Both the position numbers and the translations under genes were made by a program. A stretch of DNA of 64,000 nt, taken from contig JADJNU010000001.1 in the NCBI GenBank assembly GCA_016714165.1, forward strand, positions 682,001-746,000, in the 5' to 3' direction. The notes below the pieces were generated by a model. The model saw only the letters and a list, made by a program, of their open reading frames with translations, made no database searches and was not told where the DNA came from. The DNA is from Bdellovibrionales bacterium. Its GTDB lineage: Bacteria; Bdellovibrionota; Bdellovibrionia; Bdellovibrionales; UBA1609. Below, one piece after another: positions 52,744 to 61,860 of this stretch (positions are counted from its first letter, which is position 1; each line of letters opens with the position of its first letter).

Positions 52744-55216
52744 TTATTTTCTGTTCACCTTCCTCAAAAAGCTGAGCAAAGCGATCATTGCTGGGACAAT
52801 AATTGCTATGATTAGCCAATCAGTGAGTCGTAAAGGAACCAAGTGCAGAAACTTCAAATGATCTGAAATCTGAATCAATGCCACCGAAGATAAAACTGTC
52901 ACAAAAGATAAAATGTTTGCGACGTGCGACCGAAAACACGGCAGATAGAAGGCTATGCCTGCGCTCCAAGATGTCAGAAGTGCCATTGCCATAGATCGAG
53001 CCTGCCCTGGGCTAGCAAAATTCGATACACGAGACAAAAAAATCCATCCCAAAATGAAAGCCAACACAATTCCAATAAAACTCGTTGTTAATATTTGATA
53101 ACCTGAAAAGAAAACTTTCGGTTATTTACCCCATCGGGATTGGCCGATGCCACTGCTTGGAAAGCAAAGAGCGCTGTAGGATGAATCACAAGTTCCAGCC
53201 AAACAATATGAACAGGAAGATAGACCAGAGGATATCCTATCAATGGTACAATTGCGGCGCCCAACACAAGAGGGATATGAATGAGCAACAGATATTCAAA
53301 ACTCATCGCCAAGTTTCTGAAGAGTTGTCGCCCCTCACGGATCGCGTTGACTATTGTACTAAAGTTATCATCGGAGAGTATTATTGACGAGACCTCCTTC
53401 GCACTTCTCGTGCCCCTCTCACCCATAGCAATGCCAATATCAGCGGCTTTCAAGGCCGGCACATCATTCACGCCGTCGCCGGTGACAGCGACCATTTCGC
53501 CCGCAAACTTTAAAGCCATTACAATGCGAAATTTTTGCATAGGCGTGCAGCGAGCAACCACATCGATCCCCTTCAGAAATTTGGGATTTTGGTTGAGCCA
53601 TTCAACCTGAAATTGAGCCGGATCGTCCTCTGCCGAAACCACGATCGGAGTTCCCAATGTCAATCCTGCATCTTTGGCAATCGCTGCCGCAGTCTCCGGA
53701 TGATCTCCAGTTACCATCAGAACACGTATTCCACTTTGACGACAGTAAGCCATTGCTCCTGCCACCTCTGGCCGAGGTGGATCCTCAAAAGCCAATAAAC
53801 CACAAAACTCAAATCCCGAATCTGGCTCATACTCTGACTCCAAGAGAACATCATGTTTCTTCGCAACCCCAATCACCTTGTGACCCGCTTTCGCCCACTC
53901 GGAAATTCTCTTGCTCCAATATTCTCTATTTTCGTGAGTGATCGCCGACATTGCGAGAATAGTTTCGGGCGCACCCTTCACACAGGCCATGATACTGCCG
54001 TCTGACTGCCGAACAAACCCGGTCTCGCGCTTGCGATCTTCGGTGAAAGGCACCGCCTTCAATGGTATTGGGAGGGACATCCCTTTCTTTCGAACCACCT
54101 CATGAATTGCAACATCGAGGGATCAATACTCGAACTTGAAGCGGCAAAAGCAGCACTTAACAATAAGTCAGTGGTTTCTCCGACCGCATCAAGATGAGTG
54201 AGTGTCAACCGACCCGCAGTAATTGTTCCGGTCTTGTCCGCACAAATGTGTGTGATACGTCCTATGTTCTCAACGCTAACGGCACGTCTCACGAGGGCGC
54301 GCATCTTTGCCAGCCGATAAATTCCAACCCCTAAGAAAAACGTAAATACCACTGAAAACTCTTCGGGAATGGCTGCCACCGCCAAGGTAGCGGCACTCAG
54401 CAGAGCGTCCAGCCAACCATGACCTTGGTAGGCCCGAACCGAAGCCAGCAGTCCACACAATAGACCTGCAGAAATGATGAGAATTTGAATTAAACGGTTC
54501 ATCGACTTTTGCAAAGGAGTAAGTTCGTGTGGCACGCGCGAAACGGATTGGACTATTTCACCGTAAGAAGTTTGAGCGCCGGTGAGTACCACCCTCAGCA
54601 ATCCAGAACCCGCCAAGATTCTCGTTCCTGCAAACCCCAAGGTGTGAGCTGGTACTTTTACCTCCCCTTGAGAGACCAGAGAAAAAAGATCAAACTCAAT
54701 CTGTTTTTTTTTGATGGGAAGTGATTCCCCTGTCAGAGCTGATTCGTCCATTTGTATGTCCCGCGACATCTCGAAAACACCGTCCGCTGGAAGAAGTATG
54801 CCGACATCGACGATAAGGAGGTCCCCCGGAACGATCTCACGAGAGTCAATTTCAAACTCTCTAGAATCTCGCCTAACCTTGATGCGTGAGCTCATTTGAG
54901 CTTTGAGCAAAGCGGTTGAAGCACGGGTTCTCCAGTGTAAAAAAGCATCCATGAATAAAAGGGGAAATACGGCAAGGAACAATGTAATTCCGTCGGCAAC
55001 CTCCCCAATGAGAAAGAAAACCGACCCAACTCCAATAAGGAACCAAATCATCGGATCCTTTATTGTGTCCCGAAAAAGCTCAATCCAAGGATTTCCTGCC
55101 ACCTCTACGATATCATTCGCTCCAAACCGCGAACGCTGAGCCTCAACCTCAGGAATACTCAGCCCTCCATCTTGGTGTCGTAATCCGCTGAGAGAGTCTA
55201 ATGAAATAGTCTTCAT
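52744..55216 (-). pseudogene. P-type cation-transporting ATPase, two frameshifts
   Basis: Three frames join into one P2-type ATPase. The first (from 55216) has PGDLLIVDVGILLPADG, LTGESLP, a PEE membrane motif, and the phosphorylation site CADKTGTITAG. It shifts at GGG 54119-54121 (a missing C on the coding strand restores SIDPLDVAIHEVV). The second continues through KGAPETIL and GDGVNDVPALKAADIGIAMG. A second shift at the A4 run 53106-53109 leads into the last membrane segments and a stop at 52744. All catalytic motifs are present. It would move Ca2+ or a related cation. It starts within the stop of the LuxR-type regulator gene (ATGA). Confidence 0.85.
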
Positions 55217-55749
55217 TGTCTAACAGCGTCCTCACTTGCCCTGGAAGCCGGCAAAAGCAAATCCTCAAGAAAAAAGGCGGAAAGCTCTGAACGACCTGAA
55301 ATTCCTGCCTTTGCATAAACGGCCATTGATTGAACTCGCGCTGTTTTCTCGGTTGTATTTCTAACATGGGCAACCTCCTTGAGGCTCAGTCCTTTCAACA
55401 AAAGAAATGCCACTTCCTTTTCCGAAAGACTGAGGTTCCATTTTGAGAGCTGCTGGTCAATGGCTCTAGCCAAACCATCGACATATTTACGGGAATCAGC
55501 GCGCCAAGCATTCGCCTCCGCTTTGAACGCAGAAAACTCCTCCATTTCTCTTTCGAGACGATGACGGAGAGTTACAGTTCCTTGCAAAAGGTAAAAGACC
55601 CCGACTAATGCAACAAATCCAATTGCGCCTTCAGTTAGAACATGCCAGAGAACGACGCCCTCGCGAGAATCAGTGAAGATATCAAAGCCAACGAGAACTG
55701 CGACCGAACAGAGAATCCCCGCTACAACAAATCGCTCACGTTGGCTCAT
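55213..55749 (-). CDS. Membrane-anchored LuxR-type (HTH) regulator
   Basis: 178 residues. Two membrane segments at the N-terminus (about 8-25 and 36-54) are followed by a coiled helix and a C-terminal LuxR-type helix-turn-helix (about 107-165): LSLSEKEVAFLLLKGLSLKE and VAHVRNTTEKTARVQ. It would bind DNA while fixed in the inner membrane. The gene overlaps the ATPase gene by 4 nt, which suggests it controls or accompanies the transporter. Confidence 0.75.
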   Translation of the reverse strand: MSQRERFVVAGILCSVAVLVGFDIFTDSREGVVLWHVLTEGAIGFVALVGVFYLLQGTVTLRHRLEREMEEFSAFKAEANAWRADSRKYVDGLARAIDQQLSKWNLSLSEKEVAFLLLKGLSLKEVAHVRNTTEKTARVQSMAVYAKAGISGRSELSAFFLEDLLLPASRASEDAVRQ

Positions 55750-55760
55750 AATACTCCTCG

Positions 55761-56453
55761 TTATTCGCCTTCTTCATTTTCGCCCAACTGCAAGCTTGTG
55801 CCAAAGAACCTGAGTGTCCGATTCAGACTGTCGAAGTTACCGGCAAGATACGTCGCAAATATTAAGACCAGTCCAATAAAAAGTAAGGCTGTGCCAGATC
55901 TAGAATTCGAAATCACTTCAGCAACCGGAACATCCTTCTTCTTTCCGTCAATCATCGTCATCGCAATTCCATCCCGATGGCGAAGCGCGTGCAAGACAAC
56001 TCCCGCGATATGCATCAAAACAGTGACGAGAAAACCATTCGCCAATAACTCGTGAATATCTTCAAAAGTCTCCTTTTGTCCACTGGCCATCAAGTAGCCA
56101 GTGAGCCCAAGCCCCAAGGCAAAGCAGAGCATGGCTATCGTAACCCAACTAGATGCGGGATTGTGGCCGACCCACTTTTGTTTGTCACCCGAAAGTATTC
56201 CTGAAAAATAGGCCACCAAGTCCTTTGGACGAAGCGCAAAAGAAGCGAATTTCGAATACTTTGTACCGACAACCCCCCAAAGAATTCTCAGTAAGACTGT
56301 AAATCCCAGAATGAGACCCGCCAGCATGTGATAAGAAAAAATGGGCGACTCATCATCTACAGTTTTTGCGATTAAAAATGCCGTGACGAAGAGACCCGCA
56401 AAAAGCCAGTGGAATACCCGCGTCGGTAGATCGTAAACGATTTGGTTTCTCAT
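55761..56453 (-). CDS. Cytochrome b561-type membrane protein
   Basis: 230 residues from ATG 56453 with GGAGGGAG upstream. MRNQIVYDLPTRVFHWLFAG is the opening of prokaryotic cytochrome b561/Ni-Fe-hydrogenase b-type families. Four to five membrane segments carry haem-ligand histidines (FHW, YHM, DIHELL, MHIAGVVLHALRHRDG). It probably transfers electrons across the inner membrane. It is followed by the LuxR/ATPase pair and diverges from a PepSY gene, a common partner of such cytochromes. Confidence 0.82.
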   Translation of the reverse strand: MRNQIVYDLPTRVFHWLFAGLFVTAFLIAKTVDDESPIFSYHMLAGLILGFTVLLRILWGVVGTKYSKFASFALRPKDLVAYFSGILSGDKQKWVGHNPASSWVTIAMLCFALGLGLTGYLMASGQKETFEDIHELLANGFLVTVLMHIAGVVLHALRHRDGIAMTMIDGKKKDVPVAEVISNSRSGTALLFIGLVLIFATYLAGNFDSLNRTLRFFGTSLQLGENEEGE

Positions 56454-56468
56454 GTCTGCTCCCTCCAT

Positions 56469-56487
56469 GACGCACTTTTTGTGCGTC
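56469..56487. promoter_or_regulatory. 7-bp inverted repeat just upstream of the cytochrome gene
   Basis: GACGCAC-TTTTT-GTGCGTC, 16 nt before the ATG of the cytochrome gene. It could be a regulator binding site or an mRNA hairpin near the ribosome binding site. Confidence 0.45.
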
Positions 56488-56647
56488 CTTTGGCAAGACA
56501 ATCGTCCTTATTCAGTGTTCTGACTATTGGTCATATGGTCTATGGACCTTAAATCAACCACTTAGGCTATTTGCCCAATGGTAAAATCTAGCACATTTCG
56601 CTACTATTTGTGCAGGACGGGAATCAACTCGTCGCACTACAGAGGAG

Positions 56648-56911
56648 ATGAAAATGAAAAAACTCGTTCTTACAATGGGACTCTTGGTCGTGGGAGGTGT
56701 CGCACACGCCAAAAAAAACTGCACCGATCAACCAAAGGACAAATGGATGAAAGAGGAGGATCTCAAAAAGCGCCTCGAGGGTGAAGGCTACAAAATTCGA
56801 AAGTTCAAACAGCCAGGAACTTGTTACGAGATTTATGGGACTAATAAAGACGGAAAAAACGTAGAGATCTATTTCAATCCAGTCGATGGTTCTATTGCAA
56901 AGGAAAAGTAA
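56648..56911 (+). CDS. PepSY-domain small exported protein
   Basis: 87 residues (85 from the second ATG at 56654, which has better spacing from GAGGAG). Signal peptide MKMKKLVLTMGLLVVGGVAH. The mature part has DKWMKEEDLKKRLEGEGYKI and RKFKQPGTCYEIYG, then DGKNVEIYFNPVDGSI, the PepSY_2-type pattern. It is divergent from the cytochrome b561 gene, a context often seen for this small family, so a redox or maturation role is plausible. Confidence 0.78.
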   Translation: MKMKKLVLTMGLLVVGGVAHAKKNCTDQPKDKWMKEEDLKKRLEGEGYKIRKFKQPGTCYEIYGTNKDGKNVEIYFNPVDGSIAKEK

Positions 56912-57118
56912 ATTAGGCCACTGGCGGGCTATATTGCATAGCGTTACATGACTTGTCAACTCAAAAAAAGGGAACTGAAAATCAGATGCTGTTCTAAGAT
57001 TCGGCTAGCTTAGTGCGACTTCAGCAATTGCACACTAAATACCTGTAGCTCTTCCATTTTTTTGGCGAAAACGCCGTGTCTGCAATCTCGATTATGAAGT
57101 TTGTTTATATTTGAGGGA

Positions 57119-58762
57119 TCATGTTCTGAAACTCACCGGTATCGTTTCTGTCCAACCTCGCTCAACGCCGATCGACTCTCCGAAGCGGATCATTTCGTCC
57201 CAAGTCACGTCCTTCTTCTTTGATACGACAAAATGCTTGCCCTTGAAGACCACGTAAAGCTTGTTGCCCAAGTCGCTAAAGAAGTGAATGTACCACCCAC
57301 CATCATCAATAGCCGTTTCGAATCGAGTGATCACTTCACCAAGAGTGCGCTCATCGAGACAGTACCTATTTATATTCCAAACCTTAATCTTCTCATTGGG
57401 CATGTCTGTCCGGCGGCACTTGATCTTGAATGGTTCAAGAGCATCCAAAACGGACGTATCTTGTAGACTTTCGACGATGATTTCTCCGGTATAATTGAGC
57501 GGTCCCAGCGCCTCGGAAACGCGCAGTTTGTCTGGCAAACCATCATGTGGGCCGTGATTGTGTTTTGGAATGTCATGCCACCAAGAGTCCTTGCACTCAT
57601 CGCGACGACTTGGATTCAAAGGATAGTAGATCTTGTTTTCTTTCTTGGAGGACTCGCCAACGACAAGGAGCCTCGCATCTGAATCAGAATTGTTGATAAA
57701 AGTGTGACTAATTCCGGTTCCGCTAGGAAAGCCGACCGCATCGCCAGGATTTAGCCGATAGAGATCACCGTTTATCCAAACATCGGGGTTGCCTTCTATG
57801 ACATACACAAACTCTTCTTCGGCGCTCTCTGCATGAGGCCATGATGTTCGCCGCCCGGAGGGAAGGAGTTCATGATGTATTCCAAGTCTTTTCAGCCCAA
57901 ACTCTTTGGCAAATGGGGATCCAATCGAGAGATACTCCTTCGTTCCTCGGTAGTACGATGATTCAGGTCCTTCCTGGATGTCAGAGTAGTGCTTAATGAA
58001 ATTGGGACGTGAGACCGCATAGTAAACCTGAGTGTCGTACTCTATCCGAACAAGACCGCTTCTCTGATGTTTTTCAAAAAGATACTTCAGGGCCGAACGC
58101 ATTTCGGCAAAGCGCGGGTGACTGATATTAGGTGCGTAGGAGGATGACGCCAGACGACCGAGAAGGCCATCGAAGTCAAAATCCTGGTAGTTCATAAAAT
58201 GCTGAACTTCAAAAGCGCCCAAAAGATCCCGAAGACAGGATTCGCCAATGTTCTTGTGCTTTACTTGCTTGTAGTCCACACCAAACAAGGTAATGAGGGC
58301 TTCATATTCCTCGGCAAACGGCGTTCCAGATATTTTTCTATCATTCCAGATGAGAACAATTCGACCATCCTCTTTCAGTATTCGATGAAACTCTTTCTTT
58401 GTTTGATTGGGCTCAAACCAATGAAAGGCTTGGGCCGCAACGACGAAATCCGCGACCTTATCCTGAAGTCCCGTATGTTCTGCTGTGCCCTTCGAGCTAT
58501 AATAATTTGAGTATCCACTGAGCGCACTCTCAGCGGCCTTCCTCATCTCGTCGTTTGGTTCAACGGAAAAGACCTTGTTCCCATTTTTCAGAAATATCTC
58601 AGATGAAATGCCCGTGCCAGAGCCAATGTCAGCTACAGAACTCTCAGAATTTAGCCCCAGTCGATTTCTCAAGAAAGAGATAATCTCGCTGGGGTAACCT
58701 GGTCGGTATTTGACGTAGTTCCCAACCCGGTCGCTAAACCTCTTTGTGAAATCAGTGTCCAT
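57119..58762 (-). CDS. SAM-methyltransferase fused to a cupin
   Basis: 547 residues from ATG 58762 with GGAAGAAGGA upstream. The N-terminal domain is a class I methyltransferase: SSVADIGSGTG (41-51) motif I, VFSVEPNDEM motif II, and VAAQAFHWFEP as in UbiE-like/trans-aconitate methyltransferases. Residues about 300-380 form a cupin (EEFVYVIEGNPDVWINGDLY, LNPGDAVGFPSGTGISH). The C-terminal 130 residues are unknown. Which small molecule is methylated is unknown. It follows the HAD gene after 26 bp. Confidence 0.7.
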   Translation of the reverse strand: MDTDFTKRFSDRVGNYVKYRPGYPSEIISFLRNRLGLNSESSVADIGSGTGISSEIFLKNGNKVFSVEPNDEMRKAAESALSGYSNYYSSKGTAEHTGLQDKVADFVVAAQAFHWFEPNQTKKEFHRILKEDGRIVLIWNDRKISGTPFAEEYEALITLFGVDYKQVKHKNIGESCLRDLLGAFEVQHFMNYQDFDFDGLLGRLASSSYAPNISHPRFAEMRSALKYLFEKHQRSGLVRIEYDTQVYYAVSRPNFIKHYSDIQEGPESSYYRGTKEYLSIGSPFAKEFGLKRLGIHHELLPSGRRTSWPHAESAEEEFVYVIEGNPDVWINGDLYRLNPGDAVGFPSGTGISHTFINNSDSDARLLVVGESSKKENKIYYPLNPSRRDECKDSWWHDIPKHNHGPHDGLPDKLRVSEALGPLNYTGEIIVESLQDTSVLDALEPFKIKCRRTDMPNEKIKVWNINRYCLDERTLGEVITRFETAIDDGGWYIHFFSDLGNKLYVVFKGKHFVVSKKKDVTWDEMIRFGESIGVERGWTETIPVSFRT

Positions 58763-58788
58763 AATGTCCTTCTTCCTATTTTTTAGGC

Positions 58789-59412
58789 TCAGTGATTTGA
58801 TTTGACCCATTCAAAGAATTGCGTGGAGCAAAAAAATTGTCTTTGAGCATTTGGGCAAACATCGTGGTCCCAATAATTGTGCCAGCTCGCTCTGATTGGG
58901 AGGGCTCCAAATGCTTTTGCCGCCTGCATGTCGTGGTCATGGTCTCCCACCATGACCATTTCTGAGATCTGGCACGAAAAAAACTCTTGAATTCTAAAAA
59001 GCCCTTCAGGGTGAGGTTTTCGACTCGACACGCAGTTACCAGAAACAACATGATCAAAATACTGAAGAAGCCTGTTTTCATGCAAAACCAACTTTGCAGA
59101 TTCCAAATCGCGATTCGTCCAAACGGCCATCTTCCGATTGTTATTTACCAACCAAGCACACACTGAGTCGATCGCCTTGTAGGTAGGAATTAAGTTGGCT
59201 TCTCTCTCGCTTTTATCTTGAAGAGCCTGCATCGCGCGAGAGGCATCTTCGGCAGGCAAATGAGACGAGAAACTCTGTGACGGATGAATTCCGATGAGAT
59301 GCTTCTTCTCAAGCCTGGAAAAATTTTGACCAAGAAGGGACTCGAGCGTTGAAAAATAGTGACCAAAGGAATCTGTTAAAGTCCCATCAAGATCGAACAC
59401 CCAGTACTTCAT
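58789..59412 (-). CDS. HAD-superfamily hydrolase
   Basis: 207 residues. DLDGTLTDS has the nucleophile Asp7 and Asp9; KMAVWTNRD and KPHPEG carry the motif II Thr and motif III Lys; MVMVGDHDHDM is motif IV. It is likely a phosphoglycolate-phosphatase-like phosphatase. The physiological phosphate ester is unknown. It is the first gene of a minus-strand pair with the methyltransferase-cupin gene. Confidence 0.82.
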   Translation of the reverse strand: MKYWVFDLDGTLTDSFGHYFSTLESLLGQNFSRLEKKHLIGIHPSQSFSSHLPAEDASRAMQALQDKSEREANLIPTYKAIDSVCAWLVNNNRKMAVWTNRDLESAKLVLHENRLLQYFDHVVSGNCVSSRKPHPEGLFRIQEFFSCQISEMVMVGDHDHDMQAAKAFGALPIRASWHNYWDHDVCPNAQRQFFCSTQFFEWVKSNH

Positions 59413-59521
59413 TCAGTACCAACCCACTGTCTTGTAATGTTTATTTCCTCCTTGGCGCGAAACGCGCTCTCGGCCTCCATCCATCGGTAGCCATCCTTCT
59501 GCCGCCATCCAATGAGAGGGT

Positions 59522-60163
59522 TCACGTGAGCTCCTTTTCCAAGACAATTTTTAAGCCACCTTCATTCGACTCATGGCAACCAACGACTTCGAACCCGTGT
59601 TTCAAGTTCAAAATAAGCATCTCACGAAAACGATTCTGTGTCTTCGTTTGAACTTTCTTATAGCCCATTTTACGGCACCAATCGTGTTGGGATTTCATGA
59701 GGTCGGAAGCAATGCCGATTCCTCTAAAATCCGGAACAACCCCGCCGATCCAACTGTAAAACTCGTGAGAATCTTGCTCGTACCCAAGCTTGAATCCCAC
59801 AGCCTGATCATCCACAAGTGCGGTGACGAGATGAAACCTATTGTGACTTTTGAATCTCGAATAAAACCATTCGGCGTTCCATTGACCAAAAGCCTTCTCA
59901 ATAACAGGAACGATTCTTTCAATATGAGGATTCGTTACTTCGGTGGTCTCATCGAGAACCAATGGAATATGTCTAAATCGTGGCACTGATTGACTATCAA
60001 ACTGAACCGACTCAAAGAACATCTGCTTTGGACGAACCCAAAGCTTGCCCAGCCTGTTTTCATAGAGGGTTTCGTAGATAACGACTTCCTCGAGCGTTTC
60101 GCTATTCCTCGCTTCTCCAATGTATTTGTAAGGCTTGTCTTTATAGTGACGATAGAGCTTCAT
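59522..60163 (-). CDS. DUF1653 domain fused to a GNAT acetyltransferase
   Basis: 213 residues from ATG 60163 (MKLYRHYKDKPYKYIGEA), the usual start of DUF1653 proteins; a longer frame to 60301 is unlikely given the promoter downstream of that start. Residues 1-63 are DUF1653 (ETLEEVVIYETLYENRLGKL, VRPKQMFFE). Residues about 80-213 are a GNAT domain with VPDFRGIGIASDLM, the acetyl-CoA loop R-x-x-G-x-A. Fusion suggests the first domain acts on the acetylation substrate. Both single domains are common; the fusion is not one I recall. Confidence 0.7.
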   Translation of the reverse strand: MKLYRHYKDKPYKYIGEARNSETLEEVVIYETLYENRLGKLWVRPKQMFFESVQFDSQSVPRFRHIPLVLDETTEVTNPHIERIVPVIEKAFGQWNAEWFYSRFKSHNRFHLVTALVDDQAVGFKLGYEQDSHEFYSWIGGVVPDFRGIGIASDLMKSQHDWCRKMGYKKVQTKTQNRFREMLILNLKHGFEVVGCHESNEGGLKIVLEKELT

Positions 60164-60223
60164 TTTGGGTGATGTTCCATTTTTGGTTGGAATTGAGGAA
60201 CGGCTTTTGTCAAAGTATAGCTG

Positions 60224-60253
60224 ACTATGCAGCCTTTCTTGTTTTTTTGTCAA
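60224..60253 (-). promoter_or_regulatory. Promoter candidate for the DUF1653-GNAT gene
   Basis: A perfect TTGACA (60253-60248), 18-nt spacer and CATAGT (60229-60224, 4 of 6). It predicts a start about 50 nt upstream of the ATG at 60163, supporting that start. Confidence 0.45.
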
Positions 60254-60275
60254 CGGATTACATGTGATTATCCCT

Positions 60276-60316
60276 GACATGAAAGTCACTTCTGCACTCA
60301 AGAACTTGCGGGCTAG
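60276..60316 (+). repeat. 41-bp direct repeat, copy 1 (5' end of an rpmJ-like gene)
   Basis: Identical to 62230-62270. From the ATG it reads MKVTSALKNLRA, the opening of the cysteine-free type of ribosomal protein bL36 (YkgO-like), and is then replaced by unrelated sequence. Both copies break off at the same base. Confidence 0.8.
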
Positions 60317-60454
60317 TTTTGTGTCTCAAAATGCAGGCGGGTCGGTATCGGAAAATGATCAGATCTCCTCGCAGCATTTATAGCTTTCTATTGATTTTAA
60401 AAGACGACCTTCGGCCCGTGTAAGCCGTCTTCAGAGAGATGGGATTGCAAATAG

Positions 60455-60792
60455 GTCAATGTCCTCAGAACGGTTGATGAGTTCGCCAAGGAGCGTCTGT
60501 AATTCTTGTAGATCAATCTATTCGCGGAGTTGACGTCATTGCATTTTTAGATCACCTAGCCAGAGGAAAATATCCAAAGGTCATTCGAGTAGAGCAGGGA
60601 ACCGAATTCACCTCCTCAGCCATGCTCGATTGGCCCCAAAGATAAGATCAAACTTGAGATACAATAATATCAATCCTCGATTGGCCCTAGGCATGAAATC
60701 TCCAATGGCGTTTGCAAAGGAACAAGGAAGTATAATGGCAGGTTAAATCCCCCTGACCCAGGATTCTTGACTCACAGATTCTTAGGCCAACC
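60455..60792 (+). mobile_element. IS3-family remnant, left (3' end of orfB)
   Basis: Decayed frames read VNVLRTVDEFAKERL, then SIRGVDVIAFLDHLARGKYP and KVIRVEQGTEFTS, the IS3 integrase catalytic region (usually DNGPEF), and finally LALGMKSPMAFAKEQGSIMA followed by Gly and stop at 60744-60746, the IS3 transposase C-terminus. The 5' part is gone. Residues 60711-60792 form one arm of an 82-bp inverted repeat. Confidence 0.75.
60711..60792. repeat. 82-bp inverted repeat, left arm
   Basis: Reverse complement of 61731-61812 with about two mismatches. It contains the last IS3 codons and the element end with CCCCCTGACCCAGGATTC. Confidence 0.9.
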
Positions 60793-60807
60793 GCCGGCCA
60801 ACCCCGA

Positions 60808-61644
60808 CTATTTTTCAATTTTCAAAATTCCATCCTTAAATAAATTGAAAATTATGGGATCAAGTTGCTCAGGAGAGGTCAATTCTTTTTGCTCAGATTT
60901 AGACAATCTATAGAAATTTAAGGAATAACCCAAAAAGAAATTAATTAATTTCATATTTGAATTTACGATTTCATTTGGAACATTTTTTCTCTTTAAAGCA
61001 TATTTTGCTTGGGCGATTTTTAGAGAATCAACAATGGAAAGAAATTCAAACACTTCTTGATTGTATATTACGAAATGCTTAAAAAAGACCGTGCTTCTAT
61101 CTTCACTTGCATCGGCCACAATAGCGTCAATACCTAATTCTAAAAAAATGTCCCGTTCAGTTAATGTTTTAGATGAGTTAGTTTTTTTTAAACTTAATTC
61201 TAAACGATCCTTTGCATTTCTCATTTCTTGCTCTGGTATATCTTTTGCTCTTACTATGACATGCTGCTTATTCGCTTTGTCTTTTAGCTTGAGAACAGAA
61301 ACAATATTATTTGCATAATCTCGATTAAAACCATATTGATCATTAGCTTCAAAATAATCACCTGTAGCATGTAATTCTTTAATTTGTGATATTTCACCTT
61401 GAATACGTGCGCCTGCCCTACCAACCCTTGTTCCACGATAAATCAAACCATCGTCCATGTATTTATTTAATTCAGTTTTAGGAAGGGCTATTTCTCTAAT
61501 TGATTCTGCCACACTCGAAAGAACAGAATCCATACATTGACGGGAATTACTTGCTGGACAACGAATAAGAATTGGATCCATATGAAAGCATCCCATAAAA
61601 ATGATTGAAACCATAACAATGGAGTATAAACAGGCATTATTCAC
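60808..61644 (-). CDS. Lipoprotein cargo gene between inverted IS3 ends
   Basis: 278 residues. SIIFMGC places a probable lipidated cysteine at C19. The mature part has LIYRGTRVG (about residue 68), DYFEANDQYGFNRDYANNI and FKHFVIYNQEVFEFL. A Tyr-Arg-Gly start, an F/Y-A-N segment and a late VIYNQE strand faintly resemble ADP-ribosyltransferase folds, but the Glu spacing cannot be verified by eye. The gene is visibly more AT-rich than its neighbours, which with the IS ends suggests acquisition by transfer. No firm function. Confidence 0.55.
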   Translation of the reverse strand: MNNACLYSIVMVSIIFMGCFHMDPILIRCPASNSRQCMDSVLSSVAESIREIALPKTELNKYMDDGLIYRGTRVGRAGARIQGEISQIKELHATGDYFEANDQYGFNRDYANNIVSVLKLKDKANKQHVIVRAKDIPEQEMRNAKDRLELSLKKTNSSKTLTERDIFLELGIDAIVADASEDRSTVFFKHFVIYNQEVFEFLSIVDSLKIAQAKYALKRKNVPNEIVNSNMKLINFFLGYSLNFYRLSKSEQKELTSPEQLDPIIFNLFKDGILKIEK

Positions 61645-61730
61645 AAACTTGTTTTCGGATTTTAAATTATTAATCTACAGCGGGAGATTTCAGATCTAGT
61701 TGAAAGTTGAGGGCGCCTGTCACGTCAAAG

Positions 61731-61860
61731 AGGTTGGCCCAAGAATCTGAGAGTCAAGAATCCTGGGTCAGGGGGATTTAACCTGCCATTATACTTCCTT
61801 GTTCCTTTGCAAATTCTATTGGAGAATTCATTCCTAGTGCTGAATGTGGATTAATAAAGA
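61731..61860 (-). mobile_element. IS3-family remnant, right (3' end of orfB)
   Basis: The minus strand reads VFINPHSALGMNSPIEFAKE followed by QGSIMAG and a stop at 61777-61779, the classic IS3 transposase C-terminus. It is oriented opposite to the left remnant. Nothing upstream of residue V is recognisable. 61731-61812 is the right arm of the inverted repeat. Confidence 0.75.

Noticed and set aside
58199..58510. 103-codon plus-strand frame antisense to the methyltransferase-cupin gene
   Set aside because: Shadow of a well-supported coding sequence; no start signal.
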